64,000 nucleotides of DNA, taken from NCBI GenBank assembly GCA_003290165.1, contig QNQO01000551.1, positions 1-64,000 of the forward strand. Reading direction: 5' to 3'. This DNA comes from Berberis thunbergii (Eukaryota; Streptophyta; Magnoliopsida; Ranunculales; Berberidaceae). Both the position numbers and the translations under genes were made by a program. Position 1 is the first letter of the stretch; each line of letters starts with the position of its first letter. Positions 43,105 through 53,900 of this stretch are shown here, in pieces. The notes below the pieces were generated by a model, which was given only the letters and a program-made list of their open reading frames with translations, made no database searches and was not told where the DNA came from.

Positions 43105-44310
43105 TTGGGTTTCCACCAATTCTGTGGAACGAGTAATAATCCTTCTTGAAGACACAACGTTGGTGTTGGAACTCAGCCCAGTGGTCTATTACTTAGCAGA
43201 CAATTCTTCACTGGGTGGAAATCTTTGTGTTCAAGATGCCCAGTGGCTTCTTACTGATAGATTATCCTCACAAGTCTTTATGGTCAAGATAGGAGAAATG
43301 TGTTAGAATTGTTTTCAAATAAAAGGGTGAAGGTTTGGTGATGATTGGATATGGGAAGCTTTAATCCCATATCAAGTAAACAACTATGAATCACTTGGTT
43401 TATATATATGGACTTGAGTATGGGCTTTGATACACTAAATGGAAATGGAATGGGCTAGGTGAGTGACGGTGCATCGTCACACGCGCATATGGGCGCAATG
43501 TAGCGTTTTGATGGCGCAATCGCTGAGACGCTTTGATGACGCGTCCAGTTTTAGCCACGTGTCAGATGCAGGTTTGTTAGGTTGCACATGGATGCACCGG
43601 ATGAGATCCAACGGTTTGATCCACGTGATCTAATGTTACATACGGATGCATGGGATAGGGGCGATCCAACAGATGCATCTCATCAGAAGGTGCGATCTGG
43701 AACGTCCATCTAATCGGTTAGGATCTAACGGTCTGTAGTCAATCAAGAGAGGTGCGATCTGGAGCGTCCATCTGATTTAACAAGGGTTGTGACCCATGGT
43801 TGGATGGTCAACTCGGGCCTATATAAAGCCCACTAATTTGGGTCATTATCATAAAAACTCAATTCCAAGCAATTCTATTCCAGATAATTCAAGTCAAGTC
43901 CATATTCTTCAATCAATTCCAAATCTGGGAATTGGAACAACTCCATTCCAGGGTTGTGCAAGTGTTCCAGAAATTCTCTTCCATCATTCTTACTGGTAAC
44001 CAGGGATTACCACATTACGTACAAGTGTGGTCAGTTCCTAATCTCGTGTCTTTGATCTGCCCGTCTTTCAAAGGGTCGTTTTTCGTCAAATACAGCTGCA
44101 GTTCGACAAATGGAGTTACCGTTGTATCTTGAAGGAAATTCTCCGGTAACCCAGTGTATTACCCAAGTGGTGGGGGCAAATCAAACCTTAAGGAAAGTGA
44201 CTACGTGCCTTGGTGCTCCATCATCCAACCAGTTGTACGGTTTAACCTCTTCTACATTAAAGATGCCAACAAAATGGTTTCTCAAGGAAAAGAAAGTCCG
44301 CATTCATCTG
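43105..44310 (+). pseudogene. Unidentified host exon split by a solo LTR
   Basis: After a TTTTTTTAG acceptor, 43105-43300 reads without stop (WVSTNSVERVIILLEDTTL...). An LTR interrupts it. Reading resumes in the same frame at about 44110 and continues to the donor CATCTG|GTAGG at 44310. Omitting the LTR and one copy of the duplicated target leaves one uninterrupted exon of about 131 codons. The parts look like a folded protein, with hydrophobic beta-type segments and a KWFLKEKKVRIHL end. I do not recognise the family. No neighbouring exons were found, and a LINE lies 190 bp downstream. Confidence 0.6.
43301..44108 (+). mobile_element. Solo LTR inserted in a coding exon
   Basis: The 808-bp block begins TGTTAGAATTG and ends TTCGACA. 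AAATG precedes it (43296-43300) and overlaps its right edge (44107-44111 region reads CAAATGG), consistent with a 4-5 bp target duplication. It contains a TATA box (CCTATATAAAGCC, near 43820) and a run of repeated GGTGCGATCTGGA.CGTCCATCT units (43690-43780). No internal region or second LTR is present. The frame of the interrupted exon agrees on both sides, which supports the boundaries. Confidence 0.65.
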
Positions 44311-44481
44311 GTAGGTTGATTTCCTTTTAAATTTTCTTTGCCATCAAACACTATGAGAGTCAAATTTTGATAATTGTCATTTATTGGATTCTGAGTTCTG
44401 ACTGCATCAAGACCTGTAATTGTGCTTTCGAGCCCATATCTAATCAAGTAAACCATGTACGATGGCACTCAACTAGTTTCC

Positions 44482-44496
44482 AAAATCCCACATTTT
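44482..44496. repeat. LINE target-site duplication, left
   Basis: AAAATCCCACATTTT is identical to 50386-50400. Confidence 0.9.
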
Positions 44497-46363
44497 GGGG
44501 GTAGTGATGCACTCCTTCTCCCACCTTATAAATTGCATAGGAAAGTGAAGTTTTCCTAGTAGATGTAATATAGCCTCCCACCTCACCATGTCATAAGCCT
44601 TGCGGAGATCAATCTTAGCCGCGCACCTAGGTGGTCCATGGTCCCGATGATAGTTGCGAACAAGTTCATGTGCCAGCATAATATCATCCTGAATGTGCCT
44701 GCCTTTAATAAAGGCTGACTGCGACTTGCTCACGACTCTTTGAACTGCATTTTCATCCTATTTGTCAATACCTTGGTGATACACTTGTACAGTACGTTGC
44801 AGCAAGCTATGGGTTTGTAGTCACTAAAGTAAGATGCATTAGTAATTTTAGGCACTAAGGCAACTACAGTGGCATTTACCTGGCCAAGCAATTTAGAACT
44901 CCTGAAGAAATTGAGGATGGCCCTGACAAAATCGTCTCCAACTATCCTCCAAGCAACTTTGAAGAAGAAAGTAGAGAACCCATCAGGTCCTGGAGCTTTA
45001 TTGGAGTCAATATCAGCTAATGTCTCCACTATTTCCTTCCGAGTAACCTGCTGAACAAGACCTTGACCCAGTTCCTCAGTGATAAGACCCTGGAAATCCA
45101 GGCTGTCAATGATACTCGGGTCATACGGCGTGGCATGTTCTCCTGTGAATACACCCCGAAGTATTGTAAGCATTCAGTTTCAATTTGCGCAGGATCCTCC
45201 AGTTTAGTACCATCAGTGTTGAATATGCTCATTATTCTATTTTGAGCTCTGCGCTCCCTAATGAGACCATGAAAATAGGTAGTGTTCTGGTCCCCCAAAG
45301 TGAAGGACATGGATCTGGATTTTTGCTTAGCTTCAGACTCCTCATTCCTAGCAGCACACGCATAGTCTCTTACAACATCTTTTTCTGCTTGGACAGCAGT
45401 ATCTGTTACAAGAAGCCTTTGAACAACTTGTTGAGCAACATGCATACGTTGCCTAGCCTGTTCGACATTTGAACAGGCTTTATTGAAGCTATTTTTGCCC
45501 CAGATGGTGAGTTCATATTTCACTTGCTTGAGCTTTTGCACTAGTCTGAACATAGGATTGTCATATATGTGAATATTCCATGCATCTTCCACAGTCTTGA
45601 AGAAGTCCTTCTCATAAACCCAATAATTGAAGAATTTGAAAGGCATTGGGCCTCGATTATTGTTATCATAGAGAGAGAGTACCATAGGAGAATGGTCAGA
45701 CACTCCTGGGTTCATGAATTCAGCCTCTGCATTAGGAAGTTCTTGCATCCATAGTCCGTTTACAAGAACCCTGTCAATCTTTGATACAATTCTGTATCTC
45801 CCCATTTGCTTGTTGCTCCACGTAAAGTAACTACCACGATATCTGCAGTCATAAAGCCCTTTCTGTGTAACACAATGAAGAAAGTCATCAGTCCCTCCTG
45901 TGTATCTCGCTGAGTGGCCCATTCGTTCTTGAGGATGAATTGTTGCATTGTAATCACCCAACAGAGCCCAAGGATAGTTAGTAGAGAACTCCTCTATTTC
46001 TCTCCATAGTTGTCTCCTAACCATGTAAGAGTTACTACCATAAATGAAGGACAACGAGCATGTAAAGCCAGTGGCCCATTGAGCTGTGAGAAATATGGCT
46101 TGAGCTGACCTAGAGATTATGTTAACTTTAACATGAGTCGGATTCCACCCCACCCACACTCTACCTCCATTAGTGTTTTCACTATTGTCAGTCCACTCCC
46201 AATCACGCATGATCGAACTCTGAATATAATGCTTTTTGGACTCAGCTACTTTAGTTTCAAGGATACCTATCAAATGATCGCTTGTCTTTAGTAATTAGAC
46301 GTCGAACCTCTTGTTGTTTAAGTGAGTCATTCAACCCACGTATGTTCCAGCATCCGACTTTAA
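44497..46363 (-). pseudogene. LINE ORF2, 5' half: endonuclease and N-terminal RT (inverted)
   Basis: Read on the minus strand, WNIRGLND near 46340 starts the apurinic-type endonuclease. After a frameshift near 46270 come ETKVAESKK, GDYNATIHPQERMG, KIDRVLVN and GVSDHSPM, the standard nuclease motifs. A second frame begins near 45110, with SNKAPGPDGFS.FFFK and NYKPI-like (SDYKPIACCN) RT motifs. A third, near 44730, has SAFIKGRHIQDDIMLAHELV. It stops at the left target duplication within RT. Confidence 0.9.
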
Positions 46364-46834
46364 TAATTAAGAACTCCTTGTGTGAGGAAGCTGCTCGACT
46401 CCCTTGTTGCGTACTTTGTCTCTCAGTTCGCTTATGGTTCTTAAGGATGACCTTTCGGTGCCCAAAATAGCACCAGCAGGAGCAAGAGGGGCAGTTGTAT
46501 GCCCTGCATTTGTATACCCTTCAGTTGTATGCCCTGCATGTGGATGCCCTGCATTCATTATATCCCCTGAAAATAACAACTCTGCCTCAGCAATAGTCTC
46601 AGATTCAGGTGTAGTTTCAATGTCATTGTCAGGTGGGTTTGGTCCAGGTGTAGCCTCAATGTCATTGCCCGCATTCTGTTCAAGCGCAAACCTGTTTCCT
46701 TCTGTCAGCCTGTTCTGCAGTCAAATGCGGATTGAGGTATTCATGTCATTATCTGTCCGGTTGCTAGGATTAACAACTCTTTCGTCATTAACAGCAGCAG
46801 TAGCACGGTTGCTCGTGGACTGAATGCCCTGGGT

Positions 46835-47873
46835 TCAAGGCTTATGAGCATTCTTACCACGAACTTGTGTCCACTCATCATCATTCTGATGTTGAGTACG
46901 TTGTGTAGTCACCACAGCCTTCCAGATCTTCTGGACTGGTTTATTTGCAGATTTATGCTTAGTACACTGTGGAGTTGAATGACCAAACCCAGAACAAATC
47001 TTGCACTTAACAGGAATCCAAGCATACTCGACATCGATTGTGCGCATCAAGCCTTCATTAACTAGTACCGAAATCGACTTTGGGAATTGGCTGTTAAGGT
47101 CCACCTCGACACAGACTCTTGCATAGGAGAGTCTTGATTTGTCCTCTGTTGCTTTATCAAGCATTATGGGAATACCTATAGCACTAGCAATTTGTTGAAT
47201 ACCTGTTGGGTTCCATAAGAACAAAGGTATTTTCTTCAATGTCAGCCATATAGGTACTGTGGATAGTACTTCCTCATCCTCATCCATTGTCGGGGACCAT
47301 TGTTGTATGATGAACAATCTACTAGCAATATGTATCGATCCTATTTCAAGCGCTTTGCACCTGTCGGCCTCATTTTTTAATCGAAAAACAAAGTTTTTAT
47401 CCCCATGAATGTTCATAATAAATTCCTTTATACCCCAAGCGCGCATCAGGAAGTCTTTGACATAAGTATAAGCCAGTCGCTTACCTACAAACCTCCCGAT
47501 AAGCAATTGTTCACACTCCTGGATGCTTTTAGCAAAGTCGGTAGTATTAACTTTAACCATTGTTTTTGCCATTTAAAATGCTTGGCTGCATGTAATGTAG
47601 TTTGGTCGTTCCAGCATACTTGTTATTCTGCAACTTCTCAGCCCAGTTCATAATAGGTTTCCCATTGTTGGGTTGTGAGTTCTGGGTAAGATCTATGTGT
47701 GGATCTCCCTGAATATTAACTGGTGTTTCTTCATCCTCTAGCACTTGCGGCTGATCGCAACTCATATTCATCTCCTCGGCCTGAGGCAGACCGATGGCAT
47801 TGCTGTGTTTTGTGTGATGGGATAACTCCTCTGATGGAGTCGTATCCAACAGAACAGCAGTCGCTTGACTCAT
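46835..47873 (-). pseudogene. LINE ORF1 (DUF4283/zinc-knuckle type, inverted)
   Basis: Two frames joined near 47570 by a one-base slip make up ORF1. The N-terminal part (47873-47553) ends with the conserved NWAEKLQNN. The second (47572-46835) has the RNA-binding domain features LIGRFVGKR, NGD.NFVFRLKNE-type residues, PIWL.LKKIPLFLW, and a CKICSGFGHSTPQC zinc knuckle near 46990. Such ORF1 proteins bind LINE RNA. Confidence 0.88.
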
Positions 47874-47898
47874 CCCAGGGTTCTATTCCAGTCCCCTC

Positions 47899-50286
47899 TT
47901 GTTTATGATAGTGTCTCCACGAGGGGGCATGGAGGAGACACTGTTAGTTGCAATAATCACCATCCAGAATCAGTCAATGGCTCGCAAATCAATGGCATGC
48001 AGATCATTGGTGGCTCGCCTTCTCTCTCAAATCAATGGCTCCCTAAGGGGCTATATACATGCCTCACGTGGTATTCGTCAAGGCTGCCCTCTCTCACCAT
48101 ATTTGTTTGTGATGGTTATGGATATACTTCATGTGCTTCTAAGAAAGAAGGTGCAAAAAGGGAGCTACAAGCTTCATTATCGGTGTAATGACCCGATCAT
48201 CACGCACCTTGGTTTCGCTGACGATCTTATTGCCTTCTTTCATGGTGACAGTACTTCTGCAAGGGCATTAGCTGATGCCTTGCATGAGTTCAAGGTCTGC
48301 ACAGGACTAGAGGTTAATAATGACAAAAGCTCTCTCTTCCTAGCTGGTGTATCTAGTAATGAGAAGCTGCACATTAGCACTCACTTGCAATTCCAGATTG
48401 AACCACTACCTGTTAAATACCTTGGCTTACCCATGATATCATCTACACTCTCTCACCTACAATGCACCCCTCTCCTTGAAAGAATAAGGACCAAAGTGAA
48501 CTCATGGAAGAACAAAACACTCTTTTATGCTGGACGATTGGTTTTGATCAAATCTGTGCTAGCCAGCATGCACATGTACTGGACATCCTGTTATGGACTC
48601 CTAAAGAAAACAATTGGCTGCATTAATGCTATTCTGCGTAATTTCTTATGGTCTAGTGGTGATTCACCGCGGAAAAAGGCAAAGGTCAGCTTGGAAACTA
48701 TATGTTATCCTGTGTGTGAAGGAGGACTGGGTATTCGTAATATCAATGCACGGAATGAGGTGGCTAACTTGAAACACATTTGGCTCTTAATTTCAAAACA
48801 AGACACTCTCTGGGTTCAATGGGCATGAAAGCACCTAGTTAAACACCGTGATTTCTGGTTGATGCCCACCCATCGTGAGGCTTCTTGGTGTTGAAGACGG
48901 ATTATGGACTGCAGGGCTAAGGCAGTCACATTACTCCATCATTCGATAGGTAATGGTGAAGATACACTGTTTTGGAAGGACCCATGGCACCCTATAGGTA
49001 TTTTGAGCCATCAATTCCCACAAGGTCTCCAATATGGCTCCATCATCCATAGGAATGCAAGAGTTGCAGCTATTATTAGAGATGATCAATGGTGGATTCC
49101 TCCAAGAATTGCTAACAGAATTTCTGATATTATGCATCAATTAGGTGGTATTGATCTAAATTGCTCTACAACTGATGCAGTGTTATGAAGAGCCAGTTCT
49201 GATGGTAATTTCCTGACTAGAGCTACTTATAATGCAATCAGAAAGAGGAAGAACAAAGTCCAATGGGCTCCTGTGATCTGGTTCAAACACAATATACATC
49301 GTCACAGTTTTATAACCTAGTTGCTGACTAATAAAGCTCTGACTACATTGAGCAAGCTGAAGAGCTGGGGCAAAGCTCACCAAGATATCTGCCCTTTGTG
49401 TGGTTATGAAGCTGAAACCAAGCCCCATTTGTTTTTCTTGTGTAGTTATTCAAGCTCGGTTTGGGGACAGATTCTAAGCTACATGAGCTACTCTAAACTG
49501 ATCCATGGATTGGAGGAGGAGCTACAATGGTGCATCCAACATTTTCGTGGTTCTGGAGCTGATGTTACACTGAAAAAGGTCGCATTGAAAGCCACTGTTT
49601 ATCATGTCTGGATGGAACGAAATACACGCCTATATGAGCACAAATTCATAACTGTGGCAGAGCTTGTAACGCACATACAGTTGGATATTAGGCTCAAATT
49701 CAGTACGGGCATTTGGAAAACTGAGGATACGATGCAAAATTGTAACTTAATGAGCTGCTGGCACATTGAGTTTCAGCTGAGCACTACTTTACCTATACCG
49801 TGTTCATGGAAGAAGCCTCCCTTGGGATGGCACAAACTTAACACTGATGGGTCATTTCGAAGTGATAATTCTTTGCATGGCACCAAAGGGGGCTACGGTG
49901 CGATCCTGAGGGATGAAACAGGAGAAGCAATAGCTGGTTGTGCAGAGGACTGTCCTGGCCTATCAGTCATTAAACATGAACTTCAGGGAGTTATTGCAGG
50001 CCTAACTCTGGCAAAGAAGTATAACATAAAGAAACTAGAGATTTGCACAAATTCTACGGCTATATTCTCTTATCTTACTACTCCCAAGCCAACTTCTTGG
50101 GAGGTTAGGCACGTTGTCTGGAACATACGAGCTGAACTATCTAAACTAGAAGAATTTTCCTGCAAGCAAGACAATAGAGAAGCTAATAGAGCAGCTAATT
50201 TCCTAGCAAGCACATTCCCGAGCTCCGAATTTATTGAGATAACACCTAGCTCCTTCACTGAAGATCTGAAAAAAAATTGTATATGA
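47899..50286 (+). pseudogene. LINE ORF2, 3' half: C-terminal RT, zinc region, RNase H
   Basis: Frame 47899-48828 has RGIRQGCPLSPYLFV, the catalytic FADD (LGFADDLIAF near 48210) and YLGLPM. A stop at 48827 and frames 48904-49188 and 49321-50286 continue with FWKDPW, a zinc-binding CPLCGYEAETKPHLFFLC region and an RNase H domain (LNTDGSF near 49840, then ELQGV, ending DNREANRAANFLAS). The first 100 bp or so before 48030 is not RT and may be the element's 5' untranslated end or filler at the inversion junction. Confidence 0.9.
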
Positions 50287-50385
50287 AAATAGGATAGGTA
50301 AAAGTTATATCAGAATGTAATCTTCTTTCCTTGTTCACGGTTTGGGGTCCGCTTTAACTCCTGCTCATTTTCCAAAAAAAAAAAA

Positions 50386-50400
50386 AAAATCCCACATTTT
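50386..50400. repeat. LINE target-site duplication, right
   Basis: AAAATCCCACATTTT directly follows the poly-A tract, and its first bases merge with it. Confidence 0.9.
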
Positions 50401-50685
50401 AGGCGTTTTGAAGGAAGGAAAAAAAAATACAGGGCCAACATGACCGCTTGAGATTTTTTTAACATTTTCTTTCCCTAGGATTCATCTCCCACGTCTAGGA
50501 TCTACGTTACAACCCAGACAATGTCAGATCCACCATCTCTCAAATGGGCCTACAAACACATGGCGGCAAGACCTCCTAGGACCGCATAGTACGACTGCAG
50601 TTTGCATGATGTCATAATTGTTGGGACTTTCCCAAGTTTTATTAGCATTTGAAGAACAAAAAGCATATGGAATAAACGAACATGC
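50401..50685 (-). other. AGG3-like 3' flank
   Basis: AT-rich sequence between the stop codon and the LINE target duplication. It is likely to contain the 3' UTR, but no clear polyadenylation signal decides an end. Confidence 0.4.
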
Positions 50686-50989
50686 CTAGTAAAATAGACA
50701 ACAAGAATTACAACAGGTTTTTTTACAGTTAGCGCAAAAGAAAACCTTTGTACACACAGAGCAAGGCCATGTACATCTTCGGCTAGAGAAGCAACTGAGA
50801 CATGAAGGGGCTGCAGGTATAGAACATCTGCAGGATGTTTTCTGCAAGCAACGGCAACTGCAGCATCTGGGCCAGTAGCAACACTGCCAATCCTCTGATG
50901 AGCAGCACGTACAGCAGTTCAGTGTCTCCAGTTGTAGTGAGCATCCACTGCAACAGCATATCCACGACAAACTGAAACATGACTTGCCA
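50686..50989 (-). CDS. AGG3: AGG3-like exon 5, Cys-rich tail
   Basis: It follows acceptor GATGGACAG. In the phase set by exon 4 it reads CGKSCFSLSWICCCSGC and continues Cys-rich to TAG at 50686. Nearly 30 of about 100 residues are Cys, in CC, CxC and CxxC patterns. In the family this tail modulates stability or activity of the subunit. Confidence 0.82.
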
Positions 50990-53900
50990 CTGTCCATCAT
51001 AAGATCATGTATTACTTACGAGGTAACAATGCAAACTACAAATATTCTACAAATCCAAGAGCAAGACAACTGAAACAACACTTTTCCACATGCCACAGGA
51101 TTCTAAAGATGGAGCATGAACAACAGAGAATGTATCCAAGGAATATCCCACCAAATAGGGAAATTAGAAAATCCCACAAAACAGAATTGACCAAGTTGAG
51201 AGCCGATAAACGAAACATAAAACCAAGGATGAATATGCATAGACATGTGTGTCATGTGCGACACGGTAACGATATGCCGACTCGACAATTTTCCAAAAAC
51301 TAGGACTTGAATACACATCATACTAATAAGTCATAAGCATAAAAATAATCTAATAAAATGTCTTTCTAGAGTGTTTGAAGATTGATAACATTCTCTTGCA
51401 AGAAAAGAAAAAAAAATAAAGTAGAGAAAATGTATAGTAGAGAAGAAGTAGAGAAAAGAAGAAGCATAAACTACCTCTATGCTTTGGTGGTTGTTTGTCC
51501 TATTTGTCTTAAATTTCAATTGAAATAATCATTCACTTTATATGGATCAATAACCATTAAATTAGGTGGTTATTTGCAAACATCTAAAAGCACAAAAAAG
51601 AAAAAGTTGACTTTCGTGGATGTGTTCTGACCAAGTTTCGGGTGTATCGGAGGCATGTCCGATACATTGACCACATTGACCATGTGGTTGTTGACATCAA
51701 CAACAACAATCACTCTCTATCCAAAAATGAAAAACATAGCAAAAGAGTGAGAGTGAGAGAGGTAGAGCTACAAGTAGTAAAAATGTGACGAAAGAGAGAG
51801 AGAGGGGGAGAAGCAATCAGGGTTTTTGAAAATGTTGCAGTTGTGCAGGAGCCACAGCTACCTGCAAGTGAAGACATTGAATGAGGAGTCTGCAGTCTCA
51901 AAGAGGGATAAGAGTACCAAGATGAAGCGAGTAACATCTCCACTTCCATGATAGTAAGAAAAAAGAAGAGTTAATAAAATGTTGACACACACGTTGACCA
52001 AGTGTCCAACGCGTGTCGAGTGAGTGTTGGTGTCGGAGGCGTGTCGGACACAGATATGAAAAAATTTCCAAAGAGTGCTTCCTTGCCTAAAACATGTTTT
52101 GTCTCTGCTAATCTTTTGAAACTGTGGTTCTAGTTAAACATTTCATTTTCACCAAAAACATCACATAGCTTTGTTATCGAAACATACGCCATGCGCGACA
52201 GGCGAACCTGACGACAAAATATCTCGAATTAGAATTCGTGTGGTTAAGAATTGAAGGCAACAAGAAACTTTAGTAATTAGACTACCAAATTGAGCTTAAA
52301 CAAGGATTGTGCATTATAAACCAATATCAATATGCATTCATTATTCTTGAAAAAAAAAACCTAGAAAAGATTAATGCTTCTTGACAAAGTGCAGAAGAGG
52401 GAAAATAAAGCTCATTCTACACAACAAAATCGGGCCTGCTAACAACTCCCAAGTCCAGATATTCAACAACAACACCAAAGCCAAAGTCCATATTGCCGAA
52501 AATATAGGAAACTACGCATTACTCGTGCCTACGCACTCCCACACCTTTTTCTACTAAACTATTCATGTATCAACACATTAGCACTCCACCCCCTCCCCCC
52601 TCTCTCACACATGGAAGTGGGTTCTCCCCTAAAGTCTCAACTACCCCAAAATATGAATCTCGGGATCTTTTTTGGAATGTGTTTATTTCATCATTTGTAC
52701 ATCAATATACCCTCAAGATGCATGTTCCATGCCTTTACAGCATATTAAAGTATATACAACATGGAATACATTAGCATATTTTTAAAATTATAACTTTTGT
52801 ATTGATCGTTGAACTTTTCAACGATAGAAATGCACTGAATGACAACAATTTAATAAATAGTTATGATAATTTTAAGTTTGAGAAACTAAAATAAACAAAA
52901 TTTCTATCTCCATAACGTGTGCATCATATATTGTTTCACACATTCATTTCACTTTTTGTTTCCTTCTATTTTACCCTTCTAAATACATTTTATTTACAAA
53001 CTACAACTAGGTTAGTTATGTATGTTTCAAATCGAACGGCGTTATTAGGTTCATGCTGGGATGGTCCTTCTTTCAGCATTGGTGATAGGTTGGATTTGCT
53101 TTTCTATATTTTGGTTTACGGCTGCAGCCCAATTTTTGTTTTGGTTATATCACGGGTAAAGGTCATGTACCCCCGTATTGATTGTAATTCATGTTTATTT
53201 TGAACAAGTAATAAAGGTCTAGCATTCCAGAGGTGCCCCTCCCCACTGGAGGTTTAATAAAAAAAAAAAAAATCGAATGGCGTAATTTGTAAATAAAATG
53301 TATATACAAGAGATAAATGTACATTTTATTTACAATCCTTGCAACTAGATGCGTTATGCATGCTTCACACCTAAAGACATCATTTGTAAATAAAATGTAT
53401 CTACAAGGGATAAAAGGAATAAAAAGGTGATATATGTGGAATAATAGATGATGTACACGTGGTGGAGAGAGAGCTTTGTTTGCTTTGGTTTCTCAAACTC
53501 AAAATTGCCATACCTATTCATTTCGTAGTTGGATTTCGGTGAAAAACATCTTTCAAGTGAAACCAATGACCAATACAAAAAGCTAGAATTTTAATTTTAA
53601 TGCTAAAGGAACGTGTAATGCATTTCAAATACACAGAGACGGACATCTTAAGAGACACGTTAAAAAAAATTCCCACAAAACAAACTAATAGAACGATTTA
53701 ATTTTTCGTTTAGAAAACATAACATAATAGAACAATTAATTAAGGGAATTACTACGTGTACCCGGCCATTTGGCTCGGTTGCACCAACTCTTTGTTGCAC
53801 CAACCTAAAATATGTAACACCGATTTACGATTTTTTATCAATAAAAATCATTTAATAGTCAAATTTTCTCTTTTAGGAGCATTAATTAGCTCTAGATGAA

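Larger units (their letters stand above)
44497..50385 (+). mobile_element. LINE (L1 type), full length, with 5' inversion
   Basis: AAAATCCCACATTTT flanks the insertion at 44482-44496 and 50386-50400 (15-bp target duplication), and a poly-A tract ends it at 50374-50389. The left 3.4 kb is in minus orientation and holds, from right to left, ORF1, the endonuclease and the first half of reverse transcriptase. The right 2.4 kb is in plus orientation and continues with the second half of reverse transcriptase, a zinc-binding region and RNase H. The breakpoints fall at adjacent positions in RT. This is the outcome predicted by twin priming. Frameshifts and stops make it inactive. Confidence 0.92.

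Noticed and set aside
46404..46823. Plus-strand 139-codon frame within the LINE
   Set aside because: It is the antisense of the ORF1-ORF2 intergenic part of the inverted LINE segment. It has no domain and no start context.
50686..51000. A separate Cys-rich (metallothionein-like) peptide gene
   Set aside because: The acceptor site and the split Cys codon match exon 4 of the AGG3-like gene exactly, and the Cys pattern and WKWLCG junction are those of type C gamma subunits.
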